In this document: positions 25,489 to 35,805 of the stretch, piece by piece
How positions within the stretch are numbered: position 1 is the stretch's first letter
Layout of the letters: the number at the start of each line of letters is the position of its first letter
NCBI GenBank assembly: GCA_030681515.1
Contig: JAUXSE010000056.1
Coordinates: 186,001-250,000, forward strand
Origin: Geothrix sp.
GTDB taxonomy: Bacteria > Acidobacteriota > Holophagae > Holophagales > Holophagaceae
Reading direction: 5' to 3'
Length of the DNA: 64,000 bases
Translations under genes and position numbers: made by a program
Notes under the pieces: generated by a model
Told to the model about the DNA's origin: nothing
Database searches by the model: none
Seen by the model: only the letters and a program-made list of their open reading frames with translations

Positions 25489-26958
25489 TTATAGCCCGTA
25501 CTCCCGCCAGCGCCGGGTGATGCGCTCGGTGATCTCTTCCGGAAAGGCCAGGTCCCTCGGCCATTCCCGCGGGTAGCCGTCCCAGGGGCGGTTCTTCCGG
25601 GTGGCGTCAATGCCCACCTTGGAGCCGAAGGCGAAGCGGTCGGCGGCGTGGTCCAGCACGTCCAGCGGTCCTTCGGTGAAAAGCATGTCTCGTTTCGGAT
25701 CCACATTGCTGGTGAGGCGGAAGAGCACCTCGCTCAGATCGTGGGGATCAATGTCTTCGTCCACCACCACCACGCCCTTGGTGAACGTGATCTGCCCCGT
25801 GCCCCAGATGGCGTTCATCACCTTCTGCGCATGGCCCGGATACTCCTTCTTCATGCTCAGGATCACCAGGTTGTGGAAGGCGCCGGCGGCGGGCAGGTGC
25901 ATGTCGCGGACCTCCGGCAGCACCATGCGCAGGAGGGGCAAAAATATCCGCTCGGTGGCGAGTCCCAGGTAGGCATCCTCCTGGGGCGGCCGGCCCACGA
26001 TGGTGGCGGGGAACACGGGACTCCTCCGCATGGTGATGGCTTCCACGTGCAGCACCGGATAGTCATCCGCCAGGGAGTAGTAGCCCGTGTGGTCGCCGAA
26101 GGGGCCCTCGCGGCGCAGCTCGCCGGGGTTCACATAGCCCTCGATGACGATCTCGCTATCGGCGGGCACCTCCAGATCGTTGGTCACGCAGGGCACCATC
26201 TCGATGCCTTCGCCGCGGAGGAAGCCCGCGAACATGACCTCGCCGAGGAAGGGCGGCAGGGGCGCCGTGGCGGCATAGGTGAGGGCCGGATCGCCGCCGA
26301 AGCTCACGGCCACGGGCATGCGTTCGTCGGGACCGTAGCCGTGGCGGTTGCGGGCGCCATCGTGGTGCAGCTGGGTGTGGAAGCCCAGGGTGCGGTCGTC
26401 GTAGACCTGGAGCCGGTAGAGGCCCATGTTGCGATGCCCGGTCTGCTTGTTGCGGGTGTGGCTCAGGCCCAGGGTGATGAAGGGGCCGCCATCCTCGGGC
26501 CAGGTGGTGAGCACGGGCAGATCCGAAAGCTTCACCTGATCGCCCTTCAGGACGACCTCCTGGCAGAGGCCCTTTCGCACGGTCCTGGGCATCCAGTTGG
26601 AGACTTCCGCCAGCACGGGCAGCTTGGCCAGTTTTTCGAACAAGCCCGTGCCGGGCCTGGGCATGGCCGACCGCACCAGTTTCTCGATGCGATCGGCGAT
26701 GGCGTCGAGGCCACGCCCTTCCTGATCCACCCCCAGGGCCATCTCCATGCGCCGGAGGCTGCCAAAGGCGTTCATGGCCACGGGCATGGCCTTGCCCGTG
26801 GGCTTCTCGAACAGCAGGGCCTTGCCGCCGCCGGGCTGCTTGGACACGCGATCCGCGATGGCCCCCATTTCCAGGACGGGATCCACCTCCATCGCCACGC
26901 GGCTCAGCTCGCCGGTGGCCTCAAGCTGCTTCAGGAAGGTCTGGAAATCACGGCCCAT
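25489..26958 (-). CDS. UbiD-family prenylated-FMN decarboxylase
   Basis: 489 residues. UbiD enzymes remove an aromatic or acrylic carboxyl group using prenyl-FMN. The family pattern is clear: DFQTFLKQLEATGELSRV at the start, HRNMGLYRLQVYD, PVAVSFGGDPALTYAATAPLP, EGYVNPGELRREGPFGDHTGYYS (with the Glu-Arg-Glu active-site network), IVGRPPQEDAYLG and a C-terminal AFGSKVGIDATRK. In menaquinone-using bacteria a UbiD homologue (MqnL) can act in the futalosine pathway, so this may belong to menaquinone synthesis. GGAGAC precedes the ATG. No ubiX-like partner is nearby. Confidence 0.88.
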   Translation of the reverse strand: MGRDFQTFLKQLEATGELSRVAMEVDPVLEMGAIADRVSKQPGGGKALLFEKPTGKAMPVAMNAFGSLRRMEMALGVDQEGRGLDAIADRIEKLVRSAMPRPGTGLFEKLAKLPVLAEVSNWMPRTVRKGLCQEVVLKGDQVKLSDLPVLTTWPEDGGPFITLGLSHTRNKQTGHRNMGLYRLQVYDDRTLGFHTQLHHDGARNRHGYGPDERMPVAVSFGGDPALTYAATAPLPPFLGEVMFAGFLRGEGIEMVPCVTNDLEVPADSEIVIEGYVNPGELRREGPFGDHTGYYSLADDYPVLHVEAITMRRSPVFPATIVGRPPQEDAYLGLATERIFLPLLRMVLPEVRDMHLPAAGAFHNLVILSMKKEYPGHAQKVMNAIWGTGQITFTKGVVVVDEDIDPHDLSEVLFRLTSNVDPKRDMLFTEGPLDVLDHAADRFAFGSKVGIDATRKNRPWDGYPREWPRDLAFPEEITERITRRWREYGL

Positions 26959-27028
26959 GGGAGTCTCCGGACCCCGATCATCCCACCCCCAGGCCCGGAC
27001 CGGGAACCCATGCTCCCAGGAATTTCCC

Positions 27029-27057
27029 TTGAGCCTTCAGCCCTTTTCCCGCATACT
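27029..27057 (+). promoter_or_regulatory. Putative promoter of the rplU-rpmA-obgE cluster
   Basis: TTGAGC (27029-27034) and CATACT (27052-27057) are spaced by 17 bp and lie 80 bp before rplU. Confidence 0.5.
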
Positions 27058-27136
27058 GATGGGCCTTGCCCTGGCCGTGGGCCCCTAAGCGCGTCCGATG
27101 GACTGCCGCCCACACGCCCCAACCAAAGAGGTTTTC

Positions 27137-27448
27137 ATGTTCGCAATCATCAAGACCGGCGGGAAGCAGTACCGCGTCACCGAGGGCGATGTCCTCCGCG
27201 TGGAAACGCTGGAGAAGGATCCCAAGCAGGCCGTCACCTTCGATCAGGTGCTGCTCATTGACAACGACGGCGACCTGAAGGTGGGCCAGCCCACCGTGAC
27301 GGGCGCCACGGTCGAGGCCGAGGTCATCACCCATGACCGCGCCAAGAAGGTGATCATTTTCAAGAAGAAGAAGACCACCACCTACCAGCGCACCCAGGGC
27401 CACCGCCAGTGGTTCACGGAGGTTCGCATCACCGCCATTAAAGCCTAG
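27137..27448 (+). CDS. rplU: 50S ribosomal protein L21
   Basis: 103 residues beginning MFAIIKTGGKQYRVTEGD, the standard L21 N-terminus, and ending in the family motif KKKKTTTYQRTQGHRQWFTEVRITAI. AGAGG precedes ATG 27137; the longer frame to 27098 is not family sequence. It is the first gene of the common rplU-rpmA-obgE order. The stop codon is part of a perfect hairpin. Confidence 0.97.
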   Translation: MFAIIKTGGKQYRVTEGDVLRVETLEKDPKQAVTFDQVLLIDNDGDLKVGQPTVTGATVEAEVITHDRAKKVIIFKKKKTTTYQRTQGHRQWFTEVRITAIKA

Positions 27449-27473
27449 CTTTTTCGCGCAGCGAAAAAGCTAG
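27445..27473 (+). terminator. Perfect hairpin overlapping the rplU stop codon
   Basis: CTAGCTTTTTCGC and its exact complement (27461-27473) surround the loop GCA. The TAG stop of rplU lies in the 5' arm (27446-27448). A T-run lies in the 5' arm, and an A-run in the 3' arm. It may cause partial termination or protect the rplU 3' end; for the minus strand it would also read as a hairpin. Confidence 0.65.
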
Positions 27474-27528
27474 TGATCAAAAGCGTCTCAACTGATTGAA
27501 TTCGAAATCCAGATAAAAGAGGTTTTCC

Positions 27529-27789
27529 ATGGCACATAAAAAAGGCGTTGGTTCCAGCCGCAACGGTCGCGATTCCCATTCCCAGCGCCTGGGCGTGAAG
27601 GAATTCGGGGGAGAACTGGTCCCCGGCGGTTCCATTCTCGTCCGCCAGCGCGGCACCAAGTTCAGGGCCGGCATCAATGTCGGCATGGGCAAGGACCACA
27701 CCCTCTTCGCCAAGGTCGAGGGCAAGGTGCGCTTCCAGGACAAGGGCCAGAGCGGCCGCTTCATCCATATCGACCCAATAGAGGGGTAA
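27529..27789 (+). CDS. rpmA: 50S ribosomal protein L27
   Basis: 86 residues: [29 protein letters not shown], with [28 protein letters not shown]. The N-terminus reaches the peptidyl transferase centre; no cleavable pre-sequence is present. AAAGAGG precedes the start. Confidence 0.97.
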   Translation: MAHKKGVGSSRNGRDSHSQRLGVKEFGGELVPGGSILVRQRGTKFRAGINVGMGKDHTLFAKVEGKVRFQDKGQSGRFIHIDPIEG

Positions 27790-27810
27790 TCCCTCCATCG
27801 TGAAAAGCCT

Positions 27811-27892
27811 CCACGAAGGTCACGAAGGAATCCCGAAGGGCACGAATACAGGTCTTCGTGCTCTTTTGTTTTCCTCTTCGTGTCCTTCGTGG
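27811..27892 (+). repeat. Word-palindrome element, CACGAAGG type
   Basis: The left arm (27811-27847) is built of repeats of CACGAAGG (CCACGAAGG, T, CACGAAGG, then CGAAGGGCACGAA). The right arm (27854-27892) is the imperfect complement ending CCTTCGTGG. The whole can fold as one long hairpin between rpmA and obgE. It belongs to the same structural class as the elements in the arg cluster. Confidence 0.8.
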
Positions 27893-27903
27893 TGATCTTT
27901 TAA

Positions 27904-28964
<1,061 letters not shown>

Positions 28965-28965
<1 letters not shown>

Positions 28966-29579
28966 TGCGCGTCGGCCTGCTTGGGGGGGCCTTCAATCCC
29001 CCACATGATGGCCATCTCCAGCTGGCGCGCCTCGCCCTGGATCACCTGGATCTGGATGAGCTGCGCTTCGTGCCATCGGCCCTCAGCCCCCACAAACCGG
29101 ATCCCGGCGGACCCGCTGCCGAAATCCGTCTCCGCCTGCTGTCCGAGGCCCTGGATGGATTCGACCCGCGGTGCCGGATCGAGCCGGTGGAACTGGAACG
29201 CGGGGGCATCAGCTACACCGTGGACACCCTGGAATCACTGGCCCAGCTTGAGCCCGGATCCCAATGGATCCTCATCATGGGCAGCGATCAGCTATCGGAC
29301 CTGCCCCGATGGCGGCGGGTCGAGCGCATCTTCCAGCTGGCCTCTGCGGCCGTGGCGGTGCGCCCAGGGGCCCCCTTCCTCATCCCAGGCCTCCCGGGGA
29401 TCCGCTCCGTCGCCACCTGGAGCGGGGGATCCGGGGAACTCGTGGCCCTGCCCGGCACGGAGCTGGACCTGGCCTCCAGGGAGCTCCGGGACCGCCTTCA
29501 CGCCGCGCCGCACGAAGATCCCGGGGGATTGCCGCCTCAAGTTCTCGGTACCATCCGATCCCAAAACCTGTATCGTTAG
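28965..29579 (+). CDS. nadD: Nicotinate-nucleotide adenylyltransferase
   Basis: 204 residues starting with GTG inside the obgE stop. It converts nicotinate mononucleotide and ATP to deamido-NAD. The nucleotidyltransferase signature GLLGGAFNPPHDGHL (residues 4-18, HxGH) and the family motif GGISYTVDTLESL are seen; the ISxTxxR near the C-terminus is weakly kept (ASRELRDRL). Translationally coupled to obgE. Confidence 0.94.
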
Positions 29580-29596
29580 CCTGCTCTGGAGCCCGC

Positions 29597-29971
29597 ATGA
29601 CCCTTGATTCCCGGCTTGCGACCGTCGTCGACGCCGCCCGGTCCAAGAAAGCCTTCCACATCCGCCTCGTGGACGTGAAGGAGATCGCGAGCTTCACCGA
29701 TGTCATGGCCTTCATGAGCGGGGGCAGTGACCGCCAGAACCGCGCCATCGCCGAGGCCATCGAGGATGCCCTCAAGCTGGCCGGGGAGCGCCCCATCTCC
29801 CGCGAAGGGGAGTCCAACGGGAACTGGGTGCTGCTCGACTACGGGAACCTCGTGGTCCACGTCATGGACGAGGAGACCCGCCGCCACTACAACCTCGAAG
29901 GCCTGTGGAACGCCGGGCGCGAGCTGGACCTGCCCGTCGAGACCCACCCCGAATCCGCCGCCCGTCCGTAG
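29597..29971 (+). CDS. rsfS: Ribosomal silencing factor RsfS
   Basis: 124 residues with the RsfS pattern: KAFHIRLVDVKEIASFTDVMAFMSGGSDRQNRAIAEAI, REGESNGNWVLLDYGNLVVHVM and RRHYNLEGLW. It binds L14 and prevents 30S-50S joining under starvation. Position after nadD is standard. Confidence 0.95.
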   Translation: MTLDSRLATVVDAARSKKAFHIRLVDVKEIASFTDVMAFMSGGSDRQNRAIAEAIEDALKLAGERPISREGESNGNWVLLDYGNLVVHVMDEETRRHYNLEGLWNAGRELDLPVETHPESAARP

Positions 29972-29983
29972 GAGATGACCTCC

Positions 29984-31237
29984 ATGCCGACCACCCAGAG
30001 CAATGCCTTCGAGGCCATGCAGGCCCGCCTGCGCGTGGCGTCCCAGCTCTACGGGTTGGATGACGCCCTCTTCAAGGTGTTCATGGCCCCCAATCGCTCC
30101 ATGATCGTGAGCCTTCCGGTGCTCATGGACAACGGCCAGTGGGAGGTCTTCACCGGCTACCGCGTCCAGCACAACGTCGCGCGCGGGCCCGCCAAGGGCG
30201 GCATCCGCTACGACCTGAACGTGAGCCTGGACGAGATCAAGGCCCTGGCCGCCTGGATGACCTGGAAGACCGCCGTGGTGGACGTGCCCTTCGGCGGCGG
30301 CAAGGGTGGCATCGTCTGCGACCCCAGCCGCATGAGCCTGGGGGAGAAGGAGCGCCTCACGCGCCGCTACATCGCGGAGATCATGGACATCATCGGCCCC
30401 GACCGGGACGTGCCCGCCCCCGACATGGGCACAGACTCGCAGACCATGGCCTGGGTGCTGGATACCTATTCCATGCACGTGCGCCACACCGAAAACGCGG
30501 TCGTCACCGGGAAACCCCTCGGACTCGGCGGCAGTCTGGGGCGCAACGAGGCCACGGGCCGCGGCATCCTCATCACCGCCCGCGAGGCCATGCAGCGCCT
30601 GGGCAAGCCCCTGGCCGGCGCCACCGTGGCCGTGCAGGGCTTCGGCAATGTGGGCAGCCAGGCCGCGCGCCTGCTGCACGAGGCCGGGGCCCGCATCGTG
30701 GCCGTCAGCGACCTCCAGGGGGCCATCAAGAACGATCGCGGCCTGGATATCCACGCCCTGCTCAAGCATGTGGCCGAGGCCAGGACCGTGGCCGGATTCA
30801 AGGGGGCCGAACCCATGGAACCCGCGGCCCTGCTCACCCACGCCGTGGATATCCTGGTGCCGGCCGCCACCGAGAACCAGATCACCGAACAGAACGCCGC
30901 GCAGGTGCGGGCCAAGGTCATCGTCGAAGGCGCCAACGGCCCCACCACGCCCGAGGCCGATCCCATCCTGCTGGAGCATGGCGTCCTGGTGGTGCCCGAC
31001 ATCCTGGCCAACGCCGGGGGCGTCACCGTCAGCTACTTCGAGTGGGTGCAGAACCGCCAGGGCTTCTACTGGCGGGAACGCGAGATCAACGAACGGCTGG
31101 TGGACTACATGACCCATGCCTTCCAGGCCACCTTCGCCACCACGGACAAGTACAAGACCAATCCCCGCATCGGCGCCTACATCCTGGCCCTGGATCGCGT
31201 GGCCCAGGCCATGAGGTACCGCGGGTTCTACGCCTGA
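29984..31237 (+). CDS. gdhA: Glutamate dehydrogenase (Glu/Leu/Phe/Val dehydrogenase family)
   Basis: 417 residues, interconverting glutamate and 2-oxoglutarate plus ammonia. Landmarks: VQHNVARGPAKGGIRYD and VPFGGGKGGI with catalytic lysines, the dinucleotide fold AVQGFGNVGSQAARLL and ANAGGVTVSYFEWVQN. Length fits the small hexameric class. I chose ATG 29984, because AGGAG (29970-29974) abuts an in-frame ATG at 29975 and is correctly spaced for the second. It could supply glutamate for the arg pathway downstream, but is not linked to it. Coenzyme preference not resolved. Confidence 0.93.
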   Translation: MPTTQSNAFEAMQARLRVASQLYGLDDALFKVFMAPNRSMIVSLPVLMDNGQWEVFTGYRVQHNVARGPAKGGIRYDLNVSLDEIKALAAWMTWKTAVVDVPFGGGKGGIVCDPSRMSLGEKERLTRRYIAEIMDIIGPDRDVPAPDMGTDSQTMAWVLDTYSMHVRHTENAVVTGKPLGLGGSLGRNEATGRGILITAREAMQRLGKPLAGATVAVQGFGNVGSQAARLLHEAGARIVAVSDLQGAIKNDRGLDIHALLKHVAEARTVAGFKGAEPMEPAALLTHAVDILVPAATENQITEQNAAQVRAKVIVEGANGPTTPEADPILLEHGVLVVPDILANAGGVTVSYFEWVQNRQGFYWREREINERLVDYMTHAFQATFATTDKYKTNPRIGAYILALDRVAQAMRYRGFYA

Positions 31238-31291
31238 ATGGCCTTCTCGGCAGCGTAGGATAGAGGTCATCCCACCTCTCCGAGTCTGCCT

Positions 31292-33175
31292 GTGGCCCGC
31301 ACTCGATTTCAGGATCCCTCTTCGACCGTTCCCCTCCGGGCCCTTCCGGCCGCGGCGCTGCGGGCGGTGCTGGCGGAAGGCTACTCCGGACACCAGTTCA
31401 AGCGGGATCTGACGGCAGGGTTCCTCGTGGGCATCGTGGCTTTGCCCCTGGCCATGGCCCTGGCCATCGCCGTGGGCGTGCCACCCCAGCAGGGACTCTA
31501 CACCGCCATCATCGCGGGCTTTATCACGGCCCTGCTGGGCGGTTCGCGCATCCAGGTGGCCGGTCCCACAGCCGCCTTCATCGTGGTCCTGGCGCCACTC
31601 TATGCCCGCTTCGGCCTCTCGGGCCTGCTGATGTCCGGCCTGCTGGCGGGCCTGATGCTCATCGGCATGGGCCTGCTGCGCATGGGCAAACTCATCGAGT
31701 TCATCCCCTTCCCCGTGACGACCGGCTTCACCTCGGGCATCGCCACCGTGATCGCGGCCCTTCAGATCAAGGATCTGTTCGGGCTGAAGCTCGACCACAC
31801 GCCTGAGCATTTCCTGGAGCGCCTGGGCGCCATGGTCAGTGCGGCGCACACGGCCTCTCCCTGGGAGTTCCTCATCGGCCTGGGCACCCTGGCCATTCTC
31901 CTTTCCCCCCGCCTGCCCAAGCGCTGGCTGGTCCGGCTCCCCCGGATGCTCCGGAAGATCCCGGCTCCGCTCCTGGCCCTGCCCCTCGTCGCGCTCGGGG
32001 CCTGGGCCCTGGGCCGATGGATTCCCGGGTTCAGCGTGGATACCATCGGCAGCCGCTTTCACACGATGGTGGATGGTCGCATGGTGGCCGGCATCCCCCA
32101 GGTGCTTCCCTCCTTCATGTGGCCCTGGGCAGCGCCGGGAACTGATGGCCTATCGCTGGGCCTGAACCTGGGCACCATCCGCATGTTGCTGCCCAGCGCC
32201 TTCGCCATCGCCATGCTGGGTGCCATCGAATCGCTGCTGTCCGCCGTGGTGGCAGACGGCATGGCCCGCACCCGCCATGATCCTGATGCGGAACTGATCG
32301 CCCTGGGCGTCGGCAACGTGCTCGTCCCCTTCTTTGGCGGCATCCCCGCCACCGGCGCCATCGCCCGCACGGCCACGAACTTCCGGTTCGGCGGGCGCAC
32401 GCCCATCGCCGCCATGACCCACGCCCTCACCATCCTGCTGGCCATCCTGGCCCTGGCCCCCCTCATCCGCTTCCTGCCCATGGCCAGCCTGGCCGCCCTC
32501 CTGCTGCTGGTGGCCTGGAACATGTCCGAGGCCGAGCACTTCCTCCATACCGTCCGCGTGGCGCCCAAGAGCGACGTGGCGGTGCTGCTTACCTGCTTCT
32601 TCCTCACCGTGGTGTTCGACATGGTGATCGCCGTGACCGTGGGCATCATGCTGGCCTCGCTGCTCTTCATGCGGCGCATGGCCAGCGTGTCCGAAGGCCA
32701 CGTGAGCCATCCCGACCACCGGGCCCTGCCCGGCCCCCTTCCCGAGGGCGTCGTCATCTACGACCTGTCGGGGCCGCTCTTCTTCGGCGCGGCGGAGCGT
32801 GCCCTGAACGCCTTGCGGGCCATCGGCACCGAGGTGAAGGTCATCATCTTCCGCATGGAACAGGTGCCCAGCGCCGACGTGACGGGCCTGGTGGCGATGG
32901 AGGGCGTGCTGCGGGAGATGGCGCGCCAGAACATCAAGGCCATCTTCGTGGGCCTGCATGGCCAGGCAAGGGATGTCTTCGAACGCGGCGGACTCCGCGA
33001 CAAGCCGGAGGAGGTGGCCTTCTGCGCGACCATGGTCGAGGCCTTCCACATCATGCAGGCCAAGATGCACACCTACCGGCGACGGAACCTGGGGCCCATC
33101 AGGTTCCAGGTGCTGCACCGGGAGAAGGCCCTGAAGGCCGTCTCCCATCAGAACACGCGCAACAGGGCCACGTAG
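31292..33175 (+). CDS. SulP-family anion transporter with STAS domain
   Basis: 627 residues, GTG start. About 12 membrane segments (from LTAGFLVGIVALPLAMALAIAVGVPPQQGLYTAIIAGF to about residue 450), including GPTAAFIVVLAPL and GGIPATGAIARTATNFRFG, which are SulP signatures. A STAS domain follows (about 485-590, VVIYDLSGPLFFGAAER). The substrate could be bicarbonate, sulfate or a dicarboxylate; sequence alone does not decide. Its last 28 bp overlap, tail to tail, the outer-membrane protein gene on the other strand. Confidence 0.88.
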   Translation: MARTRFQDPSSTVPLRALPAAALRAVLAEGYSGHQFKRDLTAGFLVGIVALPLAMALAIAVGVPPQQGLYTAIIAGFITALLGGSRIQVAGPTAAFIVVLAPLYARFGLSGLLMSGLLAGLMLIGMGLLRMGKLIEFIPFPVTTGFTSGIATVIAALQIKDLFGLKLDHTPEHFLERLGAMVSAAHTASPWEFLIGLGTLAILLSPRLPKRWLVRLPRMLRKIPAPLLALPLVALGAWALGRWIPGFSVDTIGSRFHTMVDGRMVAGIPQVLPSFMWPWAAPGTDGLSLGLNLGTIRMLLPSAFAIAMLGAIESLLSAVVADGMARTRHDPDAELIALGVGNVLVPFFGGIPATGAIARTATNFRFGGRTPIAAMTHALTILLAILALAPLIRFLPMASLAALLLLVAWNMSEAEHFLHTVRVAPKSDVAVLLTCFFLTVVFDMVIAVTVGIMLASLLFMRRMASVSEGHVSHPDHRALPGPLPEGVVIYDLSGPLFFGAAERALNALRAIGTEVKVIIFRMEQVPSADVTGLVAMEGVLREMARQNIKAIFVGLHGQARDVFERGGLRDKPEEVAFCATMVEAFHIMQAKMHTYRRRNLGPIRFQVLHREKALKAVSHQNTRNRAT

Positions 33176-35637
33176 CCGTTCACCGTTTTGACGCCGGCGA
33201 TATCGCTTTGGATGCCGACGCCCAGATCCACCCGCACCGCGGTGAAGACCCAGAAACCGGGGAGATCGCCCGTGAGGCCCAGGCCGCTCACGCCATAGGT
33301 CTTCTGGTCATCCAGGCTGCGGGCCCTGGCGTGTTCGAGGCTCAGGGATAGGCGCAGGCTCGGCCCCGTGGGAATGGCCAGGCCGGTCTTGGCGTAGGTC
33401 ACCTGGTCCGCGGCGATGGCGTTGGCGCGGATGCCGGCGATGCGCACGACGCCCCTCATGCCTCCCACATCGAGGGCGTTGAACCGGTCGAAGGCGCGAC
33501 CTCCCGCCCAGCCCGCCTCGCCGTGGAACCAGAGGCCGGGCTTCAGCTCCCGGTCCAGGCCGAGGCTGCCGCCCCAGCGGCGGAAATCCCCGCCCTCCGG
33601 TACGGCCTGGGGATTCGCGGCGGTGCCATAGGTGCCTTCCGGCCGCTTCCCCCAGCCGTGGTAGGCGCGCACCTGGAAGCCCCGGAAGAGCCAGGAGGTC
33701 TGAAGCGTGCCCGTGCGCGTGAGGCCCGAGGGCGGCAGCGCGTAGCCCGGCGTGCGGTACTCGCTATCGCCTTCGCTGTAGTGGTCGTACTCGAAGTCGC
33801 CGCGTCCTTCCAGACGGAAGCCCAGGCCCAGGTCCCGCCCCAGTTCCAGCCCCAGCTTGCCGAAGCGCCGGCCCACGCCATCCCTGTCGGAAAGCGCCCC
33901 GTTCACCACGGGCCGCTCCGTGCGGTTCAGCAGCAGGGCCGTGGCGTCCGCGCTCACATCGAAACTGCCGAGGCCCCGGGGGATCGCCACGCTGGCGGTG
34001 TTGAACACGATGGCGGTGAGGGCGTTCACCTGCACGCCCTTCCCGAAGGCGTTGTAGTCGAAGTAGAGCAGGCCGCCCAGCGGAAGCACCGGGGGCGTCA
34101 GCCCCGGATCCACCAGCACCACGCCCGCCAGGGCGCGACCACTGCTCTTGGGCTTCTCCTCGATCCTGCGGGTGCCATCGCCCTGGCGCGTGAAGTACCT
34201 CGCCCCCTCCGGCGTCACCTTCAGCATGGTGGACCGCGATTCCCGCGCCGCCGCCCGGTCGGCCTCGAAGCGCCCGCCGTTCAATTCGAAATCGCGATAG
34301 GTGAAGCGCCGCTGCACCTGCACGACCCCCTCGGCGCTCACCCACCGCTCGAAGGTCCGCACGGCCACCGGCCGCCACACGCCCGGGGCCACCGCCCCGT
34401 AGGTGAGGATCTCCCGCTCGCTCTTGACGGTGCCCGGCAGATCCGCCCGCTCCCGCCGTTCCACGAGGATCTTTCCCGTGGCCTCCTCCACCTCCAGTTC
34501 GCCCGCATAGGCCAGGGGATCCGGACTCACGGGCTCGAAACGCAGCAGACGGCGTCCGGAACCCGCCGCGCCGCCATCCCGGTACCGGTACCGCTCGGTC
34601 AGACCGAGGGCCACGGGCAGGGAGACGGACTGACGGCTTTCGATGAGGGGCAGTTGCACTTCGCCGTCGAGCTTGGCCTTCACGCCGTTGAAGCGCACTT
34701 CCTTCTGCAGCAGTTCAGGCCATTCCCCGGCCTTTTCGAAGTAGCCGAAGGTGAACCCGAGATCGCCTCCCCGCCCCCGCTTGCCCTGGATGTGCAGATC
34801 CAGGTCCGCCTTGGCCTGGAGCGTGTGGACGCCCGCCCGCGCCCGGAGCTGGGCCGCTCGCACCTTCGCCAGCAGCGCGCCCACATCGTAGGCATCCGCG
34901 GCGGTGACCGCCACCTCGTTCCGCTCCTTGGGCAGGGGAACCCCGCTCCAGGCGCCACCGGCAAAGGTCCAGCGACGGGATTCGCCGGTCCGGTTCCGGA
35001 GGGTGAGATCGCCCGCTCCCCCTTCGACTTCCACGAAGCCCGGCGGAATGAGACCCGCGAGTTGGGCCGATGGGCCTCCCGCCGGCACCACCAGCCGGCC
35101 GCCATCCCCCATCAGGGTAGAGGCCTGCGGACCCGGATCCTTCGGCAGCCAAAGGATCCACGGGCGGCCCGGGAAAGTCTCCTGGGCCTGGGCCAGCTGG
35201 TGGCGCCAGACCGCGGGATCGAGGTTCAGGTCGGCGGGCACCAGGGCCCCGCCGTCCGCCGCGCCCCAGGCGGTTTCGTCCAGGATCGGCGCCGCCTTGG
35301 GATCAAAGGCGACATAGAGCCGCTGCTCCGGGGACTGGGCCTTGAGGGCCTGCGAGGCGGCCAACAGGAGCGGCACGCGGGCCTCGCCCAGGGGCAGCCG
35401 GAGGCGCACGGCCGGGGCTTCCATCACACCCGCGATCAGGGGGGTCCACCGCTGGCGGGCCGCCTCCACCTGAGCGGCGTCCCGGTTGTCCTTCGGAATC
35501 AGGCTGGCCGCGTCGGCGCGGGTGAGATCCAGGTCCACTGGAAGGGGCACAGCCACCCGCAGGGGCGAGGGCGCCGGCGCCTGGCCCACCAGGACCAGCG
35601 AGAGGACCGGCATCAAGGCAAAGGGGGTTCGCGGCAT
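33148..35637 (-). CDS. Large outer-membrane beta-barrel protein of unknown function
   Basis: 829 residues. A signal peptide (MPRTPFALMPVLSLVLVGQAP) precedes a long N-terminal region (to about 540) with mixed alpha/beta character and a C-terminal part of repeated amphipathic strands ending in phenylalanine (VNGYVALLRVF), the mark of outer-membrane barrels. I recognise no specific family; the second half recalls TonB-independent translocon-like barrels. Its 3' end lies inside the SulP gene by 28 bp. Confidence 0.75.
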   Translation of the reverse strand: MPRTPFALMPVLSLVLVGQAPAPSPLRVAVPLPVDLDLTRADAASLIPKDNRDAAQVEAARQRWTPLIAGVMEAPAVRLRLPLGEARVPLLLAASQALKAQSPEQRLYVAFDPKAAPILDETAWGAADGGALVPADLNLDPAVWRHQLAQAQETFPGRPWILWLPKDPGPQASTLMGDGGRLVVPAGGPSAQLAGLIPPGFVEVEGGAGDLTLRNRTGESRRWTFAGGAWSGVPLPKERNEVAVTAADAYDVGALLAKVRAAQLRARAGVHTLQAKADLDLHIQGKRGRGGDLGFTFGYFEKAGEWPELLQKEVRFNGVKAKLDGEVQLPLIESRQSVSLPVALGLTERYRYRDGGAAGSGRRLLRFEPVSPDPLAYAGELEVEEATGKILVERRERADLPGTVKSEREILTYGAVAPGVWRPVAVRTFERWVSAEGVVQVQRRFTYRDFELNGGRFEADRAAARESRSTMLKVTPEGARYFTRQGDGTRRIEEKPKSSGRALAGVVLVDPGLTPPVLPLGGLLYFDYNAFGKGVQVNALTAIVFNTASVAIPRGLGSFDVSADATALLLNRTERPVVNGALSDRDGVGRRFGKLGLELGRDLGLGFRLEGRGDFEYDHYSEGDSEYRTPGYALPPSGLTRTGTLQTSWLFRGFQVRAYHGWGKRPEGTYGTAANPQAVPEGGDFRRWGGSLGLDRELKPGLWFHGEAGWAGGRAFDRFNALDVGGMRGVVRIAGIRANAIAADQVTYAKTGLAIPTGPSLRLSLSLEHARARSLDDQKTYGVSGLGLTGDLPGFWVFTAVRVDLGVGIQSDIAGVKTVNGYVALLRVF

Positions 35638-35805
35638 GCTGTCTCCAGATCAGTCGAGGAACCCCGGGCCGATCCCAACACGGAGAGCGCCGAGCGTCCT
35701 CTTTCTGTGTTGCGGGTTCCGGGGAGGTTCCACGGGATGATCAGCCTACCGCCCAGGGCCCGGTCCCGGGGAATCCGGTATCCTCGTAGGTCTGCCCAGG
35801 TGCCC

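Noticed and set aside
29576-32062. 828-codon minus-strand frame
   Set aside because: Antisense to gdhA and the SulP gene; His/Gly/Gln-rich shadow without a family.
33523-35805. Very long plus-strand frame opposite the outer-membrane protein gene
   Set aside because: Composition (Arg, His, Gly, Pro rich) is that of an antisense shadow; only the pilC part from 35806 has family motifs.
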